A stretch of DNA of 64,000 nt from Lysobacteraceae bacterium (GCA_023954075.1 JAMLIV010000012.1:25218-89217), one strand, 5' to 3'; positions 7,610 to 19,271 are shown, numbered from the stretch's first letter. The notes: generated by a model from the letters alone, not told the origin. Translations and numbers: made by a program.

Positions 7610-7875
7610 GCGCGCGCTGGCTCGTCCTTTCGTTGCTGATCCTGGTGGCCGTGGCCAGCGCCATCGGCGTGGTCCAGAGCCGCCAGCAGCATCGCGATGC
7701 CTTCGCGCAGCTTTCGCGGCTGGAGCAGGCGCGCGACGAGCTCAACATCGAGTTCGACCGGCTCCAGCTCGAAATCGCCACGCTGGCCGATGCCGGCCGC
7801 ATCGAGGAACAGGCCAAAAGGCGTCTGGGCATGCATGCGCCCGAGCAGGCCGACACCGTGGTGCTGACGCCATGA
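7606..7875 (+). CDS. ftsL: Cell division protein FtsL
   Basis: An 89-residue bitopic protein: a short cytoplasmic N-terminus, one membrane helix (residues about 5-22), then a periplasmic coiled coil with leucines at heptad spacing ([22 protein letters not shown]). FtsL binds FtsB and FtsQ and activates FtsWI. E. coli FtsL is 121 residues; the shorter cytoplasmic part is common outside enterics. The longer open frame from 7549 overlaps rsmH and is not used. ATG 7606 shares the ATGA junction with rsmH, and the same arrangement links it to ftsI. Confidence 0.92.
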   Translation: MSARWLVLSLLILVAVASAIGVVQSRQQHRDAFAQLSRLEQARDELNIEFDRLQLEIATLADAGRIEEQAKRRLGMHAPEQADTVVLTP

Positions 7876-9698
7876 ACTGGACTTCGATGCCGCGAGCCGG
7901 CAAAGGCAACGCGCTGCGCCCCCGCGCGCGCCAGGTGGATACGCGCGGGCGGCTGAAGCTGGTAGCAGCGCTGCTCGGCCTGGGCTGCGCCTCGCTGGTG
8001 GCGCGCGCCGTGGACCTGCAGCTTTTGCACAACGAGTTCTACCAGCGCGAAGGCAATGCCCGCTTCCAGCGCGACATCCCGATCGCGGCTTCGCGCGGCA
8101 TGATCACCGACCGCAACGGCGAGCCGCTGGCGATTTCCAGCCCGGTCGAGTCGATCTGGGCCAGCCCGCGCGTGCTGCTGCAGCATCCCGAACAGCGCCC
8201 GGCGCTGGCCAGGGCGCTGGGCATGACGCCCGAGGCGCTGGACGAACGCCTGCTGCCGCGTGCCGAGCGCGACTTCGTCTGGCTGCGCCGCCACATGGCT
8301 CCGGCCGAGGCCGAGGCCATCACCGCGCTGAAGATTCCCGGCGTGGGCTCGCAGCGCGAATTCCGCCGCTTCTATCCGCTGGGCGAGCCCGCCGCGCACG
8401 TCCTCGGATTCACCAACATCGATGACCGCGGGCAGGAAGGGCTGGAGCTGGCCTATGACGACTGGCTGACCGGCAAGCCGGGCGTCAAGCGCGTGATCCG
8501 CGATGGCGCGGGGCGCCAGATCGCGAGCGTGGACCTCATTCGCGCGGCGGAACCCGGCCGTCCGCTCGCGCTCTCGATCGACCGGCGCCTGCAGCACCTG
8601 GCCTTCCGCGAGCTGCGCCGCGCGCTGGCCGAGAACCAGGCGGAAGCCGGTTCGGTGGTAATTCTGGACGTGGCCACGGGCGAAGTCCTGGCGATGGTCA
8701 ACCTGCCCGGCTACAACCCCAACGCGCGCGAGGATTCGGCGGCCGGCGCGCGGCGCAACCGCGTCGTCACCGACCTGTTCGAGCCGGGTTCGACCTTCAA
8801 GTCCTTCATCGTTGCCGCGGCGCTGGAGACCGGCAAGGTATCGCCCGACACGGTGATCGAAACCTGGCCCGGCACCCTGCAGGTGGCTGGCCACACCGTG
8901 CGCGATGTCCGCAACTTCGGCACGCTCACGACCACCGGCCTCCTGACCAAGTCGAGCAACGTGGCGGCGGTGAAGCTCGCGCTCGACATGCCGGCCGAGC
9001 ACATCCACGACGTGCTGCGGCGCTTCGGTTTCGGCGAAACGACCGGCATCGGATTTCCCGGCGAAGCCGCCGGCGTGCTGCCGGAACCGCGCAGCTGGAG
9101 CGCTCTGTCCAAGGCGACCATCGCCTTCGGCTACGGGATTTCCGTCACGCCGCTGCAGCTCGCGCAGGCCTACGCCGCGCTGGGCAACGGCGGGCGCCTG
9201 GTGCCGCCGAGTTTCCTCAAGGATCCGCAGACCCAGGGGCGCGACGTGATCGACCCCGGCATCGCGAACCAGATGATGCGGATGCTGGAGACGGTCATCG
9301 GGCCGGAAGGCACGGCGCGGCGCGCGGCCATCAGCGGCTACCGCGTGGCCGGCAAGAGCGGTACCTCGCGCAAGGTCGGATCGGGCGGCTACGATCGGCG
9401 CTATGTCAGCCTGTTCGCCGGCCTGGTGCCGGCCAGCAACCCGCGGTTTTCCGTGGTGGTCATGGTCGACGATCCCTCCTCCCGGGATGCCGCAGGCAAT
9501 CTGGTGTACTACGGCGGCGCGGTCGCCGCGCCGGTGTTCGGGACCATCATGGAAGGTGCGCTGCGGCTCACGGACGTGGCGCCGGACGACGTCCAGCAGT
9601 GGTACGCCGCCACCCCGCGCGCCTCGGCACCCAGCGCGCCGGGCGCGCTGCCGCTGGAGGCCGAGTCGGTCCCGGGCCTGTTCGAGGCCACGCCATGA
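7872..9698 (+). CDS. ftsI: Septal peptidoglycan transpeptidase FtsI (PBP3)
   Basis: A 608-residue class B penicillin-binding protein that cross-links septal peptidoglycan together with FtsW. There is one N-terminal membrane anchor (about residues 28-48), a pedestal domain with the [13 protein letters not shown] motif, and a transpeptidase domain with GSTFK (catalytic Ser307, the same number as E. coli), SSN (about residue 361) and KSGTS. All three active-site motifs are intact. The start ATG 7872 overlaps the ftsL stop; the longer open frame beginning at 7440 runs across rsmH and ftsL and is discarded. Confidence 0.96.
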   Translation: MNWTSMPRAGKGNALRPRARQVDTRGRLKLVAALLGLGCASLVARAVDLQLLHNEFYQREGNARFQRDIPIAASRGMITDRNGEPLAISSPVESIWASPRVLLQHPEQRPALARALGMTPEALDERLLPRAERDFVWLRRHMAPAEAEAITALKIPGVGSQREFRRFYPLGEPAAHVLGFTNIDDRGQEGLELAYDDWLTGKPGVKRVIRDGAGRQIASVDLIRAAEPGRPLALSIDRRLQHLAFRELRRALAENQAEAGSVVILDVATGEVLAMVNLPGYNPNAREDSAAGARRNRVVTDLFEPGSTFKSFIVAAALETGKVSPDTVIETWPGTLQVAGHTVRDVRNFGTLTTTGLLTKSSNVAAVKLALDMPAEHIHDVLRRFGFGETTGIGFPGEAAGVLPEPRSWSALSKATIAFGYGISVTPLQLAQAYAALGNGGRLVPPSFLKDPQTQGRDVIDPGIANQMMRMLETVIGPEGTARRAAISGYRVAGKSGTSRKVGSGGYDRRYVSLFAGLVPASNPRFSVVVMVDDPSSRDAAGNLVYYGGAVAAPVFGTIMEGALRLTDVAPDDVQQWYAATPRASAPSAPGALPLEAESVPGLFEATP

Positions 9699-11158
9699 CG
9701 ATGCGCCTGGACCAGCTGCTGGAAGGCATTGCCCCGGCCCCGCCGCTGCGGCTGTCGGGCCTGACGCTGGACAGTCGCCGGGTCGTGCCGGGCAGCCTGT
9801 TCGTGGCGCTGGCTGGACAGCGCACCCACGGCCTCGTGTTTGCCGATGAGGCGCAGCGCCGCGGCGCTGCGGCCATCGCGTTCGAACCGCCCGCACCCGC
9901 CGGCGTGGTGACCGGCGAGAACGCGGTCGCCGTGCCGGGCCTGCGCGCGCGCCTGGGCGACATCGCGGGCCGCTGGCACGGGTCGCCCTCGCGCGCGCTG
10001 CGCGTGATCGGCGTGACCGGCACCAACGGCAAAACCTCCACCGTGCAGCTGCTGGCGCAGGCCCTGAGCCTGGCCGGCCACCGCGCCGGCAGCATCGGCA
10101 CGCTCGGCGTCGGGATCCACGGCGCGCTGCGCGAAGGCGAGCGCACCACGCCCGACGTGATCGCCGTACATGAGGCGCTCGCCGAAATGCGCGATGCCGG
10201 GGCCGACAGCGTGGCGATGGAGGTCTCCTCGCACGCGCTCGAGCAGGGCCGGGTCGATGGCGTGCACTTTGCCGTGGCGGTGTTCACCAACCTGACGCGC
10301 GACCACCTCGATTACCACGGCACCATGGCGGCCTACGGGGCGGCCAAGGCGCGCCTGTTCGGATGGCCCGGTCTTGGTGCCGCCGTGGTCAATCTGGATG
10401 ATCCATTCGGTGCCGGCGTGTTCGAACGCCTCGCGCCGGACACCCGCGGTATCGGCGTCAGCCGTCACGACGCGCCGTCCGCACGCCTTCGCGCGCAGGC
10501 GCTGGAGCTTTCCGCCGCAGGCACGGGTTTCGACCTGGTGCTGGACGGCGAGCGCCGGCGGGTGCAAAGCCGACTGCTGGGTCGCTTCAATATCGACAAT
10601 CTGCTGGCCGTGGCCGGCGTGCTGCTGGCCATGGACTGGCCGCTGGCGCGAATCGCCGGAGTGCTGGAACGCCTCGATCCCGTGCCGGGCCGGATGAATC
10701 GCCTGGGCGGCGACGCGCGCGCGCCGCTGGTCGTGGTCGATTACGCCCATACGCCCGATGCGCTGGAACAGGCGCTTGCCAGCCTGCGCGAACACGCGGC
10801 GGGGCGGCTGATCTGCGTGTTCGGATGCGGCGGCGAACGCGACGCCGGAAAGCGCCCGCAGATGGCGGCCATCGCGCAGCGCCTGGCCGATGCGGTGATC
10901 GTGACCGATGACAACCCGCGCGGCGAGGAGGGCGACGCCATCATCGCCGGCATCCTCGCCGGCTTCGGGAATCCGTCGTCGGTGATGGTCGAACGCGACC
11001 GCGCGCGCGCCATCGCACGCGCGATCGAACAGGCGTGGCCGGGCGACGTCGTGCTCATCGCCGGCAAGGGCCACGAGCCGTATCAGGAAATCGCCGGCGT
11101 GAAGCATCCGTTCGATGATCGCCTGGTCGCGCTCCGGGCGCTGGAGGCGGTGCCATGA
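9695..11158 (+). CDS. murE: UDP-MurNAc-L-Ala-D-Glu:meso-diaminopimelate ligase MurE
   Basis: A 487-residue Mur ligase that adds the third stem-peptide residue. The ATP-binding loop [11 protein letters not shown] is near residues 105-115, central [10 protein letters not shown] and [12 protein letters not shown] follow, and the C-terminal domain carries DDNPR. The DNPR motif at 406-409 recognises meso-diaminopimelate, so the peptidoglycan should be of the A1gamma Gram-negative type. Length is near E. coli MurE (495). The start ATG 9695 overlaps the ftsI stop by 4 bases, and the stop overlaps murF likewise. Confidence 0.96.
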   Translation: MTMRLDQLLEGIAPAPPLRLSGLTLDSRRVVPGSLFVALAGQRTHGLVFADEAQRRGAAAIAFEPPAPAGVVTGENAVAVPGLRARLGDIAGRWHGSPSRALRVIGVTGTNGKTSTVQLLAQALSLAGHRAGSIGTLGVGIHGALREGERTTPDVIAVHEALAEMRDAGADSVAMEVSSHALEQGRVDGVHFAVAVFTNLTRDHLDYHGTMAAYGAAKARLFGWPGLGAAVVNLDDPFGAGVFERLAPDTRGIGVSRHDAPSARLRAQALELSAAGTGFDLVLDGERRRVQSRLLGRFNIDNLLAVAGVLLAMDWPLARIAGVLERLDPVPGRMNRLGGDARAPLVVVDYAHTPDALEQALASLREHAAGRLICVFGCGGERDAGKRPQMAAIAQRLADAVIVTDDNPRGEEGDAIIAGILAGFGNPSSVMVERDRARAIARAIEQAWPGDVVLIAGKGHEPYQEIAGVKHPFDDRLVALRALEAVP

Positions 11159-12540
11159 GGCCGCTTGCGCTCTCGCAGATCGCCACCTGGTGCGACGCGC
11201 GACTGGTGGGCGAGGACCGGGTGATCCATGCCGTTGGCGTGGATACCCGCACCCTGATGCCTGGCGCGCTCTATCTGGCGCTGCGCGGGGAAACCCACGA
11301 CGGCCACGACTTCTGCGCAAGGGCGCGTGCCGCCGGTGCGCACGCGCTGCTGGTCGAGCGCGACGTCGACGAGGCGCTGCCGCGGCTCGTGTGCGCCGAT
11401 ACGCGAATCGCCCTGGGGCAGATCGCGGCGCACCTGGCGCAGGCGCGCGCCACGCGTCTTGTCGCCATCACCGGCAGCAACGGCAAGACCACCACCCGCA
11501 CCCTGACCCGTGCGATTTTGGCGCAGTCCGATCCCGAGGTCTGGTCGAACGCCGGCAATCGCAACAACGAGATCGGCCTGCCGCTGGCGGTGATCGACCA
11601 GCCCGAGAACGCGCGCCTGGCGGTATACGAAATGGGCGCGGGCGCGCCGGGCGACATCGCCTACCTCGCCGCGATCGCGCGCCCCGACATCGCCTTGGTG
11701 ACCAATGTGGCACCGGCACACCTGGAGCGGATGGGCAGCCTGCTCGGCATCGCCGATACCAAGGCGGCGATCTACGATGCGCTGCCTGCCGACGGCATCG
11801 CGGTAATCAATGCCGACGACGCCTTTGCGCCGTACTTTCGCGAACGCGCCGGCGCGCGCCGGGTGCTGGACTTCGCCCTGGACGCCAGCGCGCAGGTCAC
11901 CGCCTCGGCGGTCCAGCCGCACCAGGACGGCAGCCGCTTCGTGCTGCAGAGCCCCTGGGGCGCGGCCGAGGTCACCGTGCCGCTGCCGGGTCGTCATCAG
12001 GTCGGCAATGCGCTCGCCGCCGCGGCCGTGGCGCTGTCCGCCGGTGCGTCGCTCGATGATGTGGTGGTCGGGTTGGCCGCTGCCCCCGGCGTGCCGGGGC
12101 GGCTGCAGACCGTGACGCTGGGCGATGGCACGGTGGTGCTGGACGACAGCTACAACGCCAATCCCGGCTCGGTCGCTGCCGCGATCCAGACCCTGGTGGC
12201 GCAGGCGCACCGCAGCGGCGCGCAGGCCTGGGTCGCGCTGGGCGACATGCGCGAGCTGGGGCCGGGTGCCGCGGTGCTGCACGCCGAGGTTGGCCAGCGC
12301 GCGCGCGATGTCGGCGTCGCGCGGCTTCTGACCGTGGGCGAGATGAGCCGCCACGCCGCCCATGCCTTCGGACCCGGCGGTGAACATTTTGTCGACCAGA
12401 CCGCCCTGATCGAGCGCCTCAAGGCGCGGTCGGACGGGCCGGTGCTGCTGCTGGTGAAAGGTTCGCGCGGCAGCCGCATGGATCGGGTCGTCGACGCGCT
12501 GGCCGGCACCGGCACGGAGGGTGAAGAGCATGCTGCTTGA
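11155..12540 (+). CDS. murF: UDP-MurNAc-tripeptide:D-alanyl-D-alanine ligase MurF
   Basis: A 461-residue Mur ligase that adds the D-Ala-D-Ala made by Ddl, also encoded in this cluster. The P-loop [12 protein letters not shown] is near residue 105; [28 protein letters not shown] and [11 protein letters not shown] are standard MurF segments. Length is typical (452 in E. coli). The last 11 bases overlap mraY, so the mraY ribosome-binding site lies within murF. Confidence 0.96.
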   Translation: MRPLALSQIATWCDARLVGEDRVIHAVGVDTRTLMPGALYLALRGETHDGHDFCARARAAGAHALLVERDVDEALPRLVCADTRIALGQIAAHLAQARATRLVAITGSNGKTTTRTLTRAILAQSDPEVWSNAGNRNNEIGLPLAVIDQPENARLAVYEMGAGAPGDIAYLAAIARPDIALVTNVAPAHLERMGSLLGIADTKAAIYDALPADGIAVINADDAFAPYFRERAGARRVLDFALDASAQVTASAVQPHQDGSRFVLQSPWGAAEVTVPLPGRHQVGNALAAAAVALSAGASLDDVVVGLAAAPGVPGRLQTVTLGDGTVVLDDSYNANPGSVAAAIQTLVAQAHRSGAQAWVALGDMRELGPGAAVLHAEVGQRARDVGVARLLTVGEMSRHAAHAFGPGGEHFVDQTALIERLKARSDGPVLLLVKGSRGSRMDRVVDALAGTGTEGEEHAA

Positions 12541-13609
12541 GCTCGCCCGCTGGCTGCGCAATCTGGATGGCCTTTTCGGCCTCTTCGGCTACATCACCGT
12601 GCGCGGCATCCTCGCCACCCTGACCGCGCTGGCGCTGACGCTGTGGCTGGGACCCGCGATGATCCGCCGGCTGGCAGCGCTCAAGGGCCAGCCGATCCGC
12701 AGCGACGGGCCGCAGTCGCACCTGACCAAGGCCGGTACGCCGACCATGGGCGGCGCGCTGATCCTGCTGTCGGTGTCGGCAGCGACCCTGCTGTGGGGCG
12801 ACTTGCGCAACCGCTATGTCTGGCTGGTGCTGGCGGTACTGCTGGGCTTCGGCCTGATCGGCTGGCTCGACGACTGGATCAAGGTGGCGCGCCGCGATCC
12901 CAAGGGCCTGCGCTCGCGCACCAAGTACCTGCTGCAGTCGGTCCTCGGGCTGGCCGCCGGCGTGTTCCTGTTTGCCACCGCCGACGCCGCGTCCAATACC
13001 ACGCTGTACCTGCCGCTGCTGAAGAACGTGGCGATCCCGCTGGGCGCGGGTCTGATCGTGGTCGCGTACTTCTGGATCGTGGGGTTCTCCAACGCGGTGA
13101 ACCTCACCGACGGGCTCGATGGCCTGGCGATCGTGCCCTGCGTGCTGGTGGCCGGTGGGCTTGGAATCTTCGCCTACGTTTCGGGCCACGCGCAGTTCGC
13201 CAGCTACCTGCAGATCCCGGCGGTTCCGGGGGCCGGCGAGCTGGTGATCATCTGCGCGGCAATCGTCGGCGCGGGGCTGGGCTTCCTGTGGTTCAACACC
13301 TACCCGGCGCAGGTGTTCATGGGCGATATCGGCGCGCTTGCACTGGGTGCGGCGCTGGGTGCGATCGCCGTCATCGTGCGCCAGGAGCTGGTGCTGGTGC
13401 TCATGGGCGGAATTTTCGTGATGGAAACCCTCTCGGTGATGGTGCAGGTGGCGAGTTTCAAGCTCACCGGCCGGCGCGTGTTCCGCATGGCGCCCATCCA
13501 CCACCACTTCGAACTCAAGGGCTGGCCCGAGCCGCGTGTGATCGTCCGCTTCTGGATCATCACCGTGGTGCTGGTGCTCGCCGGCCTCGCCACGCTGAAG
13601 GTGCGCTGA
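12530..13609 (+). CDS. mraY: Phospho-N-acetylmuramoyl-pentapeptide transferase MraY
   Basis: A 359-residue polytopic membrane enzyme transferring phospho-MurNAc-pentapeptide to undecaprenyl phosphate (lipid I). Key motifs are [17 protein letters not shown] [27 protein letters not shown] with the catalytic Asp pair, [13 protein letters not shown], and [11 protein letters not shown]. The length equals E. coli MraY (360). ATG 12530 is used rather than the upstream GTG 12521 because it gives the family-length N-terminus and has GGAGG about 9 bases upstream. No murD follows: the stop overlaps the ftsW start. Confidence 0.97.
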   Translation: MLLELARWLRNLDGLFGLFGYITVRGILATLTALALTLWLGPAMIRRLAALKGQPIRSDGPQSHLTKAGTPTMGGALILLSVSAATLLWGDLRNRYVWLVLAVLLGFGLIGWLDDWIKVARRDPKGLRSRTKYLLQSVLGLAAGVFLFATADAASNTTLYLPLLKNVAIPLGAGLIVVAYFWIVGFSNAVNLTDGLDGLAIVPCVLVAGGLGIFAYVSGHAQFASYLQIPAVPGAGELVIICAAIVGAGLGFLWFNTYPAQVFMGDIGALALGAALGAIAVIVRQELVLVLMGGIFVMETLSVMVQVASFKLTGRRVFRMAPIHHHFELKGWPEPRVIVRFWIITVVLVLAGLATLKVR

Positions 13610-14928
13610 TGATCACCGACCGCATCCGCCAGGCGTTCCGGCTCGGCGACATCGAAGGCCGCTATGACCCCTGGGTGCTCGGGGCGGTAGCCGCGCTCGT
13701 GGCCATCGGCGTGGTGATGGTGGCCTCGGCGTCGATCGGGGTGACGGCGCGGCTGCACGTCGGCCCGTTCCACTTCCTCGGCCGGCACCTGTTCTACCTC
13801 GGCGTCGGCCTGGTGGGCGCGGCGATCATCAGCCGGATCGAACTGCGCACGCTGGAGCGCAAGGGGCCGCTGCTGCTTCTGGTCGCCCTCGCGCTGCTGG
13901 TGCTGGTGCTGATCCCGGGCATCGGCGCGGAGGTCAACGGTGCGCGCCGCTGGATCAACCTGGGGCTGGCGCGCTTCCAGGCGGTGGAGGCGGTGAAGGT
14001 GGTGCTGATCGTCTGGCTCGCCGGCTACCTGGTGCGCCACCGCGAACAGGTGCAGAACACCTGGTGGGGGCTGATCAAGCCCAGCGCCATTGCCGGAGCC
14101 ATGGTGATGCTGCTGCTGCTCCAGCCAGACTTCGGCTCGGCCCTGCTGATCTGCGCGATCGTGGCGGGCATGGTGTTCCTCGGCGGGGTACGCATTGCCA
14201 ATCTGGTCGCGCCGACCCTGATCGTGCTGCCGGCGATGGTGCTGCTGGCCATGAGCGAACCCTACCGGGTGCGCCGCCTGACCTCGTTCCTTGATCCGTG
14301 GTCCGATCCGTTCGACAAGGGCTTCCAGTTGACCCAGGCGCTGATCGCCATCGGGCGCGGCGAGTGGTTCGGTGTCGGGCTGGGCGCGAGCGTGCAGAAG
14401 CTTTCGTTCCTGCCCGAGGCGCATACCGACTTCATCTTCGCCGTGATCGCGGAAGAGACGGGATTTGTCGGAGTGCTGGCCATCATCGGTCTGTTCACGC
14501 TGGTCGCCGGGCGCGCGTTCTGGCTGGGCCTGGCGGCGATGGAGGCCAAGCGCCCGTTCGCCGGCTACTGCGCCTTCGGGGTCGCGTTGTGGATCGGGCT
14601 GCAGGCCTTCGTTTCCATCGGCGTGAACCTGGGCATCCTGCCGACCAAGGGACTGACGCTGCCGCTGATTTCCTCGGGCGGTTCCAGCGTGCTGATGACC
14701 TGCGCCGCGGTCGGTCTTCTGCTGCGGGTGAGCTACGAGGTCGACCGCACCCATCGGCAGGTGGCGCGCATCCGCCAGAACGCGGCCGAGATCGCGCCAC
14801 CGCGGGAAGGCCAGATTCCGTCTCCGCCGGCCGATCCGATTCCCGCGGCGCGCCCGCGTTCGCCGGCCGCCGCGCCCGCGCCGGCACGCGGCGGACGCAT
14901 CGAGCCCACGCTGGGAGCGATCGGATGA
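13609..14928 (+). CDS. ftsW: Septal peptidoglycan glycosyltransferase FtsW (SEDS family)
   Basis: A 439-residue SEDS-family polymerase with about ten membrane helices, which polymerises lipid II at the septum with FtsI. The loop [19 protein letters not shown], the polymerase region around [17 protein letters not shown] and [18 protein letters not shown] are all recognisable. A Pro/Ala-rich cytoplasmic tail of about 60 residues follows the last helix. The start ATG 13609 overlaps the mraY stop by one base (TGATG); the longer open frame from 12643 is antiparallel to function, lying over mraY, and is discarded. The stop overlaps murG. Confidence 0.96.
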   Translation: MITDRIRQAFRLGDIEGRYDPWVLGAVAALVAIGVVMVASASIGVTARLHVGPFHFLGRHLFYLGVGLVGAAIISRIELRTLERKGPLLLLVALALLVLVLIPGIGAEVNGARRWINLGLARFQAVEAVKVVLIVWLAGYLVRHREQVQNTWWGLIKPSAIAGAMVMLLLLQPDFGSALLICAIVAGMVFLGGVRIANLVAPTLIVLPAMVLLAMSEPYRVRRLTSFLDPWSDPFDKGFQLTQALIAIGRGEWFGVGLGASVQKLSFLPEAHTDFIFAVIAEETGFVGVLAIIGLFTLVAGRAFWLGLAAMEAKRPFAGYCAFGVALWIGLQAFVSIGVNLGILPTKGLTLPLISSGGSSVLMTCAAVGLLLRVSYEVDRTHRQVARIRQNAAEIAPPREGQIPSPPADPIPAARPRSPAAAPAPARGGRIEPTLGAIG

Positions 14929-15998
14929 ACGCGCCCGTCGCGATCCTGGCCGGCGGCACCGGCGGCCATATTTTCCCGGGCCTGGCCGTGGCCGAGGTGC
15001 TGCGCGAGCGCGACGTGCCGGTGCTGTGGATCGGCGCGCGCGGGCGCATGGAAACCCGGCTGGTGCCGGCGCACGGCGTGCCCATCGAGGTGATCGACAT
15101 CGCCGGCGTGCGCGGCAAGGGTGCGCTGGCGCTGCTGGCGGCCCCACTGCGGCTGCTGCGCGCGGTACTGCAGGCGCGCGCGCTGCTGCGTCGCGCTGCG
15201 CCGCGCGCGGTGATCAGTTTCGGAGGGTATGCCGCCGGCCCTGGCGGGATCGCGGCCTGGCTGTTGGGACGGCCGCTGCTGGTGCATGAGCAGAACAGCC
15301 GCCCCGGCGTGACCAATCGCGTGCTCGCACGCCTGGCGCGGCGCGTGCTGCAGGGTTTTCCCGACAGCTTTCCCGCCGCGCGCGAAGCGCAGACCGTCGG
15401 CAATCCGGTGCGTGCGGTGATTGCCGCGCTGCCGCCGCCGGCGCAGCGCCTCGCCGGACGCGACGGTGCCACGCGCCTGCTGGTGCTGGGCGGCAGTCAG
15501 GGCGCACGCGCGCTCAACCTCGACGTTCCGGTGGCGCTCAAGCGCCTCGGCGGCGGGTTCGAGGTGCGCCACCAGTGCGGCGAGGCGCAGCGCGAGGCGA
15601 CCGTCGCGGCCTATGCCGAGGCCGGCGTCGACGTGCGCATCGAGCCTTTCATCGCCGACATGGCCGAAGCCTACGGCTGGGCCGACGTGGTGCTGTGCCG
15701 CGCCGGCGCGCTGACGCTGGCCGAAATCTGCGCCGCCGGTGTGGCCAGCGTGCTGGTGCCGCTGCCGTCGGCCGTCGACGACCACCAGACCACCAATGCG
15801 CAGCACCTGGTGGCGCACGGCGCGGCCGTGCGCGTGGCCGAGGGCAACCGTTTCCCGGAGCGCCTGGTCGCCGAATTGGAGCCACTGCGCGCGGACCCTG
15901 CGCTGCGCCTGGCGCGCGCCGTGGCCGCGCGTGCGCTCGCGTACCCCGACGCGGCACAGGCCGTCGCCGATGCCATCCTTGCGGAGGCCGCCGCATGA
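14925..15998 (+). CDS. murG: Lipid II synthase MurG (UDP-GlcNAc:lipid I GlcNAc transferase)
   Basis: A 357-residue GT-B glycosyltransferase acting at the inner face of the cytoplasmic membrane. The N-terminal glycine loop [55 protein letters not shown] and the UDP-binding [15 protein letters not shown] followed by [14 protein letters not shown] are complete MurG signatures. Length matches E. coli MurG (355). Both ends form ATGA overlaps with ftsW and murC. Confidence 0.97.
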   Translation: MNAPVAILAGGTGGHIFPGLAVAEVLRERDVPVLWIGARGRMETRLVPAHGVPIEVIDIAGVRGKGALALLAAPLRLLRAVLQARALLRRAAPRAVISFGGYAAGPGGIAAWLLGRPLLVHEQNSRPGVTNRVLARLARRVLQGFPDSFPAAREAQTVGNPVRAVIAALPPPAQRLAGRDGATRLLVLGGSQGARALNLDVPVALKRLGGGFEVRHQCGEAQREATVAAYAEAGVDVRIEPFIADMAEAYGWADVVLCRAGALTLAEICAAGVASVLVPLPSAVDDHQTTNAQHLVAHGAAVRVAEGNRFPERLVAELEPLRADPALRLARAVAARALAYPDAAQAVADAILAEAAA

Positions 15999-17440
15999 AC
16001 CAGCTTTATCGCGACGTGGATTTCACCCGCCAGTTCCGCCACGTCCACTTCGTCGGCATCGGCGGCGTGGGCATGAGCGGCATCGCCGAAGTGCTCTGCA
16101 CGCTGGGCTATAGCGTGAGCGGGTCGGACCAGGCCGCCACGGCCGCCACGGCGCGACTGGTTGCCGCCGGCGCGCGCGTGCATCAGGGCCACGATGCCGC
16201 GCACGTGGCCGATGCCGACGTGGTGGTGGTGTCGAGCGCGATCCACCCGGAGAACCCGGAGGTCCGCGCCGCGCGCGAGCGCCGCATTCCGATCGTGCCG
16301 CGCGCCGAGATGCTGGCCGAGCTGATGCGCTTTCGCCGCGGCATCGCGGTGGCGGGCACGCACGGCAAGACCACGACCACCAGCCTGATCGCCAGCGTCC
16401 TGAGCGAGGGCGGACTGGACCCGACGTTCGTGATCGGCGGCCAGCTGCTCTCGGCCGGTGCCAATGCCCGGCTGGGTCAGGGCGACTGGCTGGTGGCCGA
16501 GGCCGACGAGAGCGACGGTTCCTTCCTGCGCCTGACGCCGCTGATGGCCGTCGTCACCAATATCGACGCCGATCATCTGGAGAACTACGGCGGCGACTTC
16601 GGCCGCATGCAGGCGGCGTTCGCCGAGTTCCTGCACCGCCTGCCGTTCTACGGACTCGCGGTGCTGTGTCTGGACGACGACAACGTGCGCGCGCTGGCGG
16701 CCAGCGTGCCGCGTCACATGGTGACCTATGGCCATGCGACCGATGCCGATGTGCGCGCCACCGGAGTCGAGCAGGACGGCGCGCGAACCCGCTTCACCCT
16801 GCACCTGCCCGATGCGCCGGCGCTGGCGGTGACGCTGAACCTTCCCGGCCGCCACAACGTGCAGAACGCACTGGCCGCAGCGGCGGTGGGCTGGCAGCTC
16901 GGCGTGGATCCTGCGGCCATCGCCCACGCGCTGGAGACCTTCCAGGGCATCGGGCGGCGCTTCAACCTGCTGGGCGAGCTGCCGGTGCGCGAAGGCGTGC
17001 GGGTGCAGGTGGTCGACGACTACGCCCATCACCCGCGCGAGCTGGCCGCAGTGTTCGCGGCGGCGCGCGCCGGCTGGCCGCAGCGCCGCCTGGTGGTTGC
17101 CTTCCAGCCGCACCGCTACAGCCGCACCCGCGATCTGCTGGACGATTTCGCCGCAGTGCTCTCCGACGTGGACGCGCTGCTTCTGGCCGAGGTGTATGCG
17201 GCCGGCGAAGCGCCGATCCCGGATGCCGACGGGCGCGCGCTCGCGCGTGCGATCCGCGCGCGACGCCGGATCGATCCGGTACTGGTATCCACCGCAGCCG
17301 AACTTCCGGCGGCGCTGGAAGCGGTGGCCAGGGATGGCGACATGGTGATCTTCGCCGGTGCCGGCGACATCGGCCGGGTCGTGCGCGAACTGGGTGCGCG
17401 CATCGCCAGCCGCGCGCACGGCACGGAGGGTTCGCCATGA
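15995..17440 (+). CDS. murC: UDP-N-acetylmuramate:L-alanine ligase MurC
   Basis: A 481-residue Mur ligase adding the first stem-peptide residue. The N-terminal UDP-binding [17 protein letters not shown] loop [10 protein letters not shown] (about residues 119-128), [22 protein letters not shown] and [10 protein letters not shown] are all present. Length is normal (491 in E. coli). The following gene is ddl rather than murB, which lies between murC and ddl in Pseudomonas-type clusters. Start and stop both overlap neighbours by 4 bases. Confidence 0.97.
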   Translation: MNQLYRDVDFTRQFRHVHFVGIGGVGMSGIAEVLCTLGYSVSGSDQAATAATARLVAAGARVHQGHDAAHVADADVVVVSSAIHPENPEVRAARERRIPIVPRAEMLAELMRFRRGIAVAGTHGKTTTTSLIASVLSEGGLDPTFVIGGQLLSAGANARLGQGDWLVAEADESDGSFLRLTPLMAVVTNIDADHLENYGGDFGRMQAAFAEFLHRLPFYGLAVLCLDDDNVRALAASVPRHMVTYGHATDADVRATGVEQDGARTRFTLHLPDAPALAVTLNLPGRHNVQNALAAAAVGWQLGVDPAAIAHALETFQGIGRRFNLLGELPVREGVRVQVVDDYAHHPRELAAVFAAARAGWPQRRLVVAFQPHRYSRTRDLLDDFAAVLSDVDALLLAEVYAAGEAPIPDADGRALARAIRARRRIDPVLVSTAAELPAALEAVARDGDMVIFAGAGDIGRVVRELGARIASRAHGTEGSP

Positions 17441-18408
17441 GCCGCGGGGTCGTGCGAACCACCGATCCCGCACGCTTCGGCCGCGTCGCCGTGCTGCTGG
17501 GCGGCACCTCATCCGAGCGCGAGGTGTCGCTCAACTCCGGTGCCAACGTGCTGGATGCGCTGCGCGCGCGCGGCGTGGACGCCTTTCCGGTCGACGGCAT
17601 TCCGGCGCTGATTGATCTGTTGGTGCAGCGCGGCGTCGATCGCGTCTTCAACATCCTGCACGGCAGCGCCGGCGGTGGCGAGGACGGCGTGCTGCAGGGC
17701 CTGCTCGATGCTTATCGCGTGCCGTACACCGGCTCGGGCGTGCTCGGCACGGCGCTGGCGATGGACAAGGTGCGCAGCAAACAGATCTGGCTGGCACTCG
17801 GCCTGCCGACGCCGCGCTACGTGCGCCTGACGCGCGGTGGCGACGTGCATGCGGCGGTGCGCGCGCTGGGCCTGCCGGTCATCGTCAAGCCAAGCTGCGA
17901 GGGCTCCAGCGTCGGAGTGACGCGCGTGTTCGACGCGTCCGAACTGGACGCGGCCGCGGCGCTGGCGGCGCGCTATCCCGGCGAACTTCTGGTGGAAGAG
18001 CTGATTCGGGGCCAGGGCGAGGATGCGGGCGAATACACCGTCGCCGTGCTCGACGGCGTGGCGCTGCCGAGCATCCGCATCGTGCCGGCCGGCGAGTACT
18101 ACGACTACCACGCCAAATATGTCGCCGAGGACACCCGCTACCTGTGCCCCGGCCTGGACGGTGAGGCCGAGGCCGAGATGGGCGCGCTGGCGCTGGCCGC
18201 GTTCGAGGCGCTTGGCTGCAGCGGCTGGGGACGGGTCGATGTGATGCGCGACGGCCAGGGCCGCAACTTCCTGCTGGAAGTGAACACCGCCCCCGGCATG
18301 ACCAGCCACTCGCTGGTGCCCAAGTCGGCGCGCCAGGTGGGCATCGACTTCGACGCCCTGTGCTGGCACATCCTGGAAACCAGCCTTGCCGGCGGGGAGG
18401 GCGCATGA
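17437..18408 (+). CDS. ddl: D-alanine:D-alanine ligase
   Basis: A 323-residue ATP-grasp ligase supplying D-Ala-D-Ala to MurF. The N-terminal [16 protein letters not shown], the [20 protein letters not shown]-binding segment, EYTVAVL and metal-binding [20 protein letters not shown] are typical. The usual HG-RGGEDG-like substrate loop reads [15 protein letters not shown] here, slightly longer than the common HGxxGEDG form. The start ATG 17437 overlaps murC; the stop overlaps ftsQ. The subtype (DdlB) is inferred from its place in the dcw cluster. Confidence 0.95.
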   Translation: MSRGVVRTTDPARFGRVAVLLGGTSSEREVSLNSGANVLDALRARGVDAFPVDGIPALIDLLVQRGVDRVFNILHGSAGGGEDGVLQGLLDAYRVPYTGSGVLGTALAMDKVRSKQIWLALGLPTPRYVRLTRGGDVHAAVRALGLPVIVKPSCEGSSVGVTRVFDASELDAAAALAARYPGELLVEELIRGQGEDAGEYTVAVLDGVALPSIRIVPAGEYYDYHAKYVAEDTRYLCPGLDGEAEAEMGALALAAFEALGCSGWGRVDVMRDGQGRNFLLEVNTAPGMTSHSLVPKSARQVGIDFDALCWHILETSLAGGEGA

Positions 18409-19271
18409 CGCGGCTGGCGCGCCTGTTTGCGTGGCTGCTGGCCCTGGGCGTGGTGGCCCTGCCGCTGGTGGCCGTGCTCAACGGCTGGATGGCACCGCAG
18501 CGCTGGCCTCTTCGCCAGCTTCAGGTGACCGCCGAGTACCAGCGCGTCAGCGCCGAGCAGGTGCGTGCCACCGTGGCCGCGCACATGGGGCAGGGCTATT
18601 TCGATACCGATCCGGTGGCGCTGCGCGAGGCGCTCGGGGCCATGCCCTGGGTACGGCAAGCGATGGTGCGCAAGCGCTGGCCGGATCGGCTCGAAGTGCT
18701 GCTCGTCGAGCACCGCGCGCGCGCCCACTGGGGGCGCGACCGCCTGCTGTCGGACGAGGGCATCGTGTTCCGGGTACCGGGTGCGGGCGAGCTTCAGGGC
18801 CTGCCGCGCCTTGCCGGGCCGAATGACCGCATGGACGAGGTTGCGGCCCTGTACGACCACGCGCGCCAGCAGCTCGCAGGCATCGGTCTGGCGCTGGAGG
18901 GGGCCAGCCTTTCGCTGCGCGGCAGCTGGAGCCTGCAGCTCAAGGGCGGTGCCCGGATCGTGATCGGACGGGTCGAGACGCCCGAGATTCGTCTGGCGCG
19001 CCTGATCCGCGTCCTGCCGCGGGTGCTGGCCAGCGAGACGCGCGCGGTACGCCGCATCGACCTTCGCTACACCAATGGCTTTGCGATTGCCTGGGATGAA
19101 CCCGAAGCGCAGGGATCGGGCGTGGCCAGCCCTGTGGCTGCTGCGGGGAAGGAATTGGCGCTGGAGGAAGCCACGGCCTCCCGGGCGTCCGTCACCCGCC
19201 CAGTCGCCGCGCTACCGACTTCTTTCACCAATCCCCCATCACGAATCACCCATCACGGCTTTTCAACATGA
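18405..19271 (+). CDS. ftsQ: Cell division protein FtsQ
   Basis: A 288-residue bitopic membrane protein: short cytoplasmic N-terminus, membrane helix (residues about 6-25), POTRA domain ([18 protein letters not shown] through [21 protein letters not shown]) and a periplasmic beta domain. It bridges FtsL/FtsB to the rest of the divisome. The conserved part ends near residue 232 ([11 protein letters not shown]). The remaining tail of about 55 residues is low-complexity and its last part is encoded by a dispersed-repeat fragment, so the natural stop has probably been displaced. Start and stop overlap ddl and ftsA. Confidence 0.93.
   Translation: MTRLARLFAWLLALGVVALPLVAVLNGWMAPQRWPLRQLQVTAEYQRVSAEQVRATVAAHMGQGYFDTDPVALREALGAMPWVRQAMVRKRWPDRLEVLLVEHRARAHWGRDRLLSDEGIVFRVPGAGELQGLPRLAGPNDRMDEVAALYDHARQQLAGIGLALEGASLSLRGSWSLQLKGGARIVIGRVETPEIRLARLIRVLPRVLASETRAVRRIDLRYTNGFAIAWDEPEAQGSGVASPVAAAGKELALEEATASRASVTRPVAALPTSFTNPPSRITHHGFST
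19222..19262. repeat. Dispersed-repeat fragment forming the end of ftsQ
   Basis: The tract contains degenerate copies of an AATCCC(C)-type unit (ccaatcccccat, cgaatcaccc, catcacgg), like the palindromes at 27.4, 36.7 and 41.8 kb. It is translated as the last residues of FtsQ and runs up to the ftsA start. Confidence 0.55.
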
